Assembly: GCA_003645495.1 (NCBI GenBank)
Contig: QNFK01000033.1
Location: 1 to 10,288, forward strand
Direction: 5' to 3'
Length of the DNA: 10,288 nt
Origin: Gammaproteobacteria bacterium
GTDB lineage: Bacteria; Pseudomonadota; Gammaproteobacteria; Steroidobacterales; Woeseiaceae
The position numbers were made by a program, and so were the translations under genes. The first letter of the stretch is position 1. Every line of letters starts with the position of its first letter. Positions 7,191 through 10,288 of this stretch are shown piece by piece. Below the pieces are notes generated by a model. That model saw only the letters and a list, made by a program, of their open reading frames with translations. It was not told the origin of the DNA and did no database searches.

Positions 7191-7673
7191 TTAGTCGCGA
7201 AAATTTTCATATTGCAGTGGCAGTTCGATCTTCGAATCTTTGAGCAGCGCGATGACGGCTTGCAGATCATCCCGTTTCTTACCACTCACGCGGAGCTTTT
7301 CGCCCTGTATGGACGATTGCACCTTGATCTTGCTTGCTTTGATTTGTTTGACCAGGTCACGGGCAAGGGGTGTATCGATACCCTTGCGCAAGATGACCTT
7401 CTGCCGCGCTTCGCTGCCAGTAATTTCCACTTCTTCTTCTTTCATGCAGGCGATATCGATGCCGCGTTTAGCCAGTTTCTGACGCAAAATGTCCATCATC
7501 TGTTGCAACTGGAAATCAGCCTGACTGGTCAGTGTCACCAGCTGCTCCTCAAGCACATATTTCGACCCGGTTCCCTTGAAATCGAATCGGTTGCCGACCT
7601 CGCGGTTGGCCTGGTCAATAGCGTTACTTGCTTCGTGAGCATCGAATTCACTCACTACGTCGAATGATGGCAT
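7191..7673 (-). CDS. yajQ: YajQ-family nucleotide/c-di-GMP-binding protein
   Basis: This 160-residue protein matches E. coli YajQ (163 residues) throughout. It starts MPSFDVVSEFD, has NREVGNRFDFKG near 23-35, IKVQSSIQGEKLRVSGKKRDDLQAV toward the C terminus, and ends YENFRD. The family has two ferredoxin-like domains. Members have been reported to bind cyclic di-GMP and to act with a transcription regulator in Xanthomonas, and others bind nucleotides or RNA. Whether this copy binds c-di-GMP cannot be read from sequence. The start is supported by AGGAGA 5 nt upstream. It sits between the thioredoxin lipoprotein (52 bp upstream) and ppc (14 bp downstream), so transcription with ppc is likely. 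Confidence 0.96.
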   Translation of the reverse strand: MPSFDVVSEFDAHEASNAIDQANREVGNRFDFKGTGSKYVLEEQLVTLTSQADFQLQQMMDILRQKLAKRGIDIACMKEEEVEITGSEARQKVILRKGIDTPLARDLVKQIKASKIKVQSSIQGEKLRVSGKKRDDLQAVIALLKDSKIELPLQYENFRD

Positions 7674-7678
7674 TGCTT

Positions 7679-7684
7679 TCTCCT
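7679..7684 (-). promoter_or_regulatory. Ribosome binding site of yajQ
   Basis: The minus strand reads AGGAGA, 5 nt before the ATG. A second AGGAGC lies just upstream at 7685-7690. Together they form a strong site that fixes the start at 7673. Confidence 0.75.
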
Positions 7685-7725
7685 GCTCCTGTCCGGTGTC
7701 GGGTATCCACCCTTATCCCAGCTTC

Positions 7726-9030
7726 TTATTCTGGCCGACTCCCCGTCTCTTCGGTAGTCAGCGAATCAATCAAGTCCGCCGGTTCGGCGAGCATAGTGGT
7801 AACGAGGTCCGTGAATTCTTCCTGCAGGCGCGTGTAATACACGCCGGTTCCCGGCCCGGAAAACCCAGTATGAATTTTCCGCACGCGTCCGTCACGGTCA
7901 ATAAAAATGGTCGTCGGATAGGCCAGCACGGCGCTCAGCGCCGGCAACGTATTACCAGCCTCTGTCTTGTCGGATATGCCGGCAACCAGCGTGTCGTATT
8001 CAATAGCAAACTTTGCGCGGAACTGGCGCACCTGTTCGGCGGCGAGGTCAGCATCTTCGAAATGCTCATACAGGAGCGCCACGATTTCCAGGCCCTGGTC
8101 GCGATATTGTTTGTGAAAGGGCGCGAGGTACTTGGCTTCATCATTACAATTCGGACACCAGGTGCCGGCAATGGTCACGAGTACTACTTTGTCCCGATAT
8201 TTTTCGTCATCCAGTGACACCAGGTTGCCGTCCAGATCGGGAAACTCAAATTCGAAGCGATCATATCCCGGCTTCAGGAATGTTCTGCCATAGGCATCCG
8301 GCAGGACGACGTTATTGTCACGTACGCCAGACCACTTCTGATGCCATGAGGTCGATGCCCAGAAATCGGCGTCGACAATTTCGCCATCTGCATTGATTTC
8401 ACCGGAAAAAACGAAAGCGTGGGCACCATCGAATGTTGATAACTTGAATCGATTGCCGCGAACGTTGCCGGCAAGAAAGCGGTGGTCGCCGTTCGGATTA
8501 AGAAACGTACCGAAAAGACGCGAACCACGTTGGGCAAATTCGCCGATCGAGGGCGTGTTAGTCCCGTCGGGCTCGTGAAACTGTACTGCCCATCGACCAG
8601 ACATGTCGTGACGTGGGCTTTCGGTGTTTTCCGGGCTGCGCTCGCCACCGGGGATGGCCGTGAACGGCATAACCTGTGTTTCACCGTAGCGCCTGACAAC
8701 GCTTAGCTCCCCGGTCAGTATGCCGTCAGCGAGTGTGGCGCGAATTTCATTATTAAAGGCAGGAAACCTGAGCAGCAATTCGTTGTTGGAAAAACTGACT
8801 TCGGATACCCGCACCCGTTCCTGGCCATTAACCAGGCTGGCCCGGTAGACATCGCCGTCATTGCTGATTTCCAGGCCGGTTTCGATCTCGGCACCGGGCA
8901 GGGTGATCGTTGCCTGCCAGTAGCCACTCTTGAGGGCCGGGTTCTCAGCCACGGAGGTCGGTTTGCTACAGGCGATGAGGCAGACAGACGCGGCGCCTGC
9001 CAATGCGATGCTAATCAGCCTGAGTTTCAT
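7726..9030 (-). CDS. Thioredoxin-domain (TlpA/ResA-like) lipoprotein with two N-terminal beta modules
   Basis: With the start at 9030 the product has 434 residues. Residues 1-21 form a lipoprotein signal peptide with lipobox LIA-C21. Serine at +2 suggests outer-membrane sorting. Two similar beta-rich modules follow (about 35-124 and 143-237), each beginning SGxW and each with a Gly/Asp turn pattern. A thioredoxin fold of the TlpA/redoxin type spans about 258-415. It has the active-site motif WCPNC (291-295) and cis-proline P372 in YPTTIFIDRDG. The predicted role is thiol-disulfide exchange in the periplasm, by family. The beta modules may bind a partner or substrate. The same frame stays open upstream to 9252, but that extension lacks a signal peptide, whereas the ATG at 9030 has GAGGG 8 nt upstream and a textbook lipoprotein leader. 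It is the first gene of a leftward cluster with yajQ and ppc. Confidence 0.88.
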   Translation of the reverse strand: MKLRLISIALAGAASVCLIACSKPTSVAENPALKSGYWQATITLPGAEIETGLEISNDGDVYRASLVNGQERVRVSEVSFSNNELLLRFPAFNNEIRATLADGILTGELSVVRRYGETQVMPFTAIPGGERSPENTESPRHDMSGRWAVQFHEPDGTNTPSIGEFAQRGSRLFGTFLNPNGDHRFLAGNVRGNRFKLSTFDGAHAFVFSGEINADGEIVDADFWASTSWHQKWSGVRDNNVVLPDAYGRTFLKPGYDRFEFEFPDLDGNLVSLDDEKYRDKVVLVTIAGTWCPNCNDEAKYLAPFHKQYRDQGLEIVALLYEHFEDADLAAEQVRQFRAKFAIEYDTLVAGISDKTEAGNTLPALSAVLAYPTTIFIDRDGRVRKIHTGFSGPGTGVYYTRLQEEFTDLVTTMLAEPADLIDSLTTEETGSRPE

Positions 9031-9254
9031 AGTGCGCGCCCTCACGGGGAGGTCCGTCGTGCGATTGGTTGCCTGCCATTGGTTCTCCCAGCCTCGATTG
9101 TAACGCAGACGGTGCAGCAGTGTTTCAACACGGTCATATGGATGCTCCACAACGGGCGATGAACAACGCGAAACTCTACAAGGTGCCCGGTTTTTGTCAG
9201 CGCAATGGCGGTGCGGTAGCGGCACAATCGCGGAAAGTCCAGGGAAGGACAATC
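9031..9254. promoter_or_regulatory. Divergent intergenic/promoter region
   Basis: These 224 bp separate the leftward lipoprotein gene from the rightward RNR-like frame and should hold both promoters. On the minus strand TACAAT (9097-9102) is a fair -10 candidate. TTGAAA lies upstream at 9123-9128, but the 20-nt spacing is longer than ideal. On the plus strand TTGTCA (9194-9199) has no convincing -10 at the right distance. GAGGG (9039-9043, minus) and AAGGA (9245-9249, plus) are plausible ribosome binding sites for the two starts. I find no NrdR-type box. The frame of the rightward gene is also open through this region, with ATGs at 9138 and 9159, so the region may be shorter than shown. Confidence 0.4.
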
Positions 9255-10288
9255 ATGTTGCAAAATGCTGGCCTGGTCATACGTGGCCATGACGAAATCA
9301 CGGTAGACGGGACTTCGCCGGAAGCGGCGGACCCTTGCGATGCACTTTTTCACGCGTTGCGGCAGCTCGGTTTCGAGCCGCAGACACACTATTGTGGCAA
9401 CCAGATAACAACAGCCGGAATCCCGTACCTGCTGCCGGTCATGCGCGTCCTCAGTTCACCTTCGGACTCCGGCAGGCTGTTACGGGCACTCAGCGACCTG
9501 GTTCGGCAGCAGGTTCCACTAACGCTTGCCCTGACCGATCTCGGTAGTGGCGATATTGCGTTGCAATCGATGCAGACCCTTTGTGAATCTCTGCGATCCG
9601 GCTTGTCAGGCTACGGCCTGTCAGCGGAAGGAATCGGTCTGTGCCTGCATTCGCACCAGATGCCGCTGCAGGCATTTTCCGTAATTGCCAATTCAGTCCT
9701 GGGCAACGGCCCACGCTACGTATTCCTGGACAGCCTGCAAATGACACGGCACTGCAATCCGACCGTGCAGGCAGAGACCGATGCAAACTGGTCGTTCCTT
9801 TGGCGCCAGCGAAAATCTCCGGCAGCAGTCCTGCCCGCGTATGGCGGCATGGTCAGAAGCGCCTGCCCGCTGCTTTCCGAGGAGGTAGCCGCATCGGTAC
9901 TGCCGGTTGCCGGTGTCCAGGTTCCTGCGAGCACGGCCTGGTTGCCGATCGAGATTCCTCTGACGAATTTCACAGATTCAGCAGGTCACATGGATTGGCT
10001 TCAATTATTGCCGGCGCTGACAGAAGCCGTGCGAATCGCAGAGCAAGTGCACGATCATCTTGCCTGGTCTTTTCCGCGGCAGCAGGCGGATGCTCACTTA
10101 CACCGACGTCTGGCATTTTCACTGACGGGTCTGGGCGATCTCGTACTACGCCGCGCGTGGTGTCCGGCAAATATCGATAGCCTCGACTGGTTAAGCGGAA
10201 TCGTGCAGCGCATCAGGAGGGAGCTGTATGCCGCATCCGCATTGTTGACACAAAAAACCGGGCCGCTGCCAGCTTTCGCGCGCGCAGA
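9255..10288 (+). CDS. Ribonucleotide-reductase-like protein lacking the catalytic loop (3' truncated by window edge)
   Basis: The frame is open from the ATG at 9255 to the window end (344 codons, no stop), so the gene is partial. AAGGA 5 nt upstream supports this start; in-frame ATGs at 9138 and 9159 lack such a site. Residues 284-339 follow, residue for residue, the large-subunit segment of class I/II ribonucleotide reductase: RR...TGLGDL near 284-296, RRELYAASALL at 321-331 and GPLPAF at 336-341. Just before it, IPLTNF (234-239) then DWLQLL and EAVRIAEQVHD (258-267) resemble the usual SINLTxF...FDW...VRxLDNVID. The catalytic NPCGE, expected about 20 residues before the LT of IPLTNF, aligns with LPVAG, and no Cys lies near it. 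Residues 1-210 show no recognisable RNR barrel motifs, and only about 280 residues precede the RR motif, well short of a normal large subunit. Likely a non-catalytic RNR relative of unknown role. RNR homology is my recognition from family knowledge, not a search result. Confidence 0.7.
   Translation, partial: MLQNAGLVIRGHDEITVDGTSPEAADPCDALFHALRQLGFEPQTHYCGNQITTAGIPYLLPVMRVLSSPSDSGRLLRALSDLVRQQVPLTLALTDLGSGDIALQSMQTLCESLRSGLSGYGLSAEGIGLCLHSHQMPLQAFSVIANSVLGNGPRYVFLDSLQMTRHCNPTVQAETDANWSFLWRQRKSPAAVLPAYGGMVRSACPLLSEEVAASVLPVAGVQVPASTAWLPIEIPLTNFTDSAGHMDWLQLLPALTEAVRIAEQVHDHLAWSFPRQQADAHLHRRLAFSLTGLGDLVLRRAWCPANIDSLDWLSGIVQRIRRELYAASALLTQKTGPLPAFARA

Noticed and set aside
9031..9252. N-terminal extension of the thioredoxin lipoprotein to an ATG at 9252
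   Set aside because: The extension has no signal peptide or recognisable domain. The start at 9030 has a ribosome binding site and an immediate lipoprotein leader with a lipobox.
9031..9254. NrdR-type operator upstream of the RNR-like gene
   Set aside because: I looked for the paired ACAnTATATnTTGT-like boxes usual before nrd operons and saw none.
9641..10180. 179-codon plus-strand frame overlapping the RNR-like gene
   Set aside because: It is in a different register from the longer frame that carries the RNR-like motifs, and it lacks any coherent domain.

Overview
The window looks like chromosomal DNA of a gammaproteobacterium, probably an environmental, non-enteric one. The YcgN, YajQ and PEP carboxylase proteins match the Escherichia/Pseudomonas-type families along their whole length. 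Gene density is high, and the two convergent gene junctions carry REP-type palindromes, as is typical of gammaproteobacterial chromosomes. I see no rRNA, tRNA, CRISPR array, transposase or phage gene, so this is mainly a housekeeping region.

Layout from left to right. (1) The 3' part of an FtsX-family ABC transporter permease of the YbbP type, followed 10 bp later on the same strand by a small Nudix hydrolase. (2) A convergent junction with a pair of inverted REP-like elements and a separate 8-bp hairpin. (3) A leftward D-2-hydroxyacid dehydrogenase, most like glycerate dehydrogenase/hydroxypyruvate reductase (HprA). It diverges across only 38 bp from a rightward pair: ycgN (Cys-rich UPF0260 family) and a flavoprotein closely resembling iodotyrosine deiodinase. 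(4) A second convergent junction holding a perfect 28-bp inverted repeat. (5) A leftward cluster, in transcription order: a large thioredoxin-domain lipoprotein, yajQ and ppc, with gaps of 52 and 14 bp. (6) A divergent intergenic region, then a rightward open frame that runs off the right edge of the window.

The last frame is the most unusual item. From about residue 235 to 341 it follows the C-terminal segment of the large (catalytic) subunit of class I/II ribonucleotide reductase, including a gapless 56-residue stretch from the RR...TGLxDL motif to GPxPAF. It lacks the Asn-Pro-Cys-Gly-Glu catalytic loop that should precede this segment, and its N-terminal part is too short and too different to form the usual barrel. 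It looks like a degenerate ribonucleotide-reductase-like protein of unknown role.

Functionally the genes are mixed: anaplerotic carbon fixation (ppc), hydroxypyruvate/glycerate metabolism (hprA), envelope functions (the permease and the thioredoxin lipoprotein), nucleotide sanitation or signalling (Nudix, YajQ) and a possible halotyrosine reductase. Only the lipoprotein-yajQ-ppc group and the permease-Nudix pair look like transcription units. No single pathway joins the whole window.
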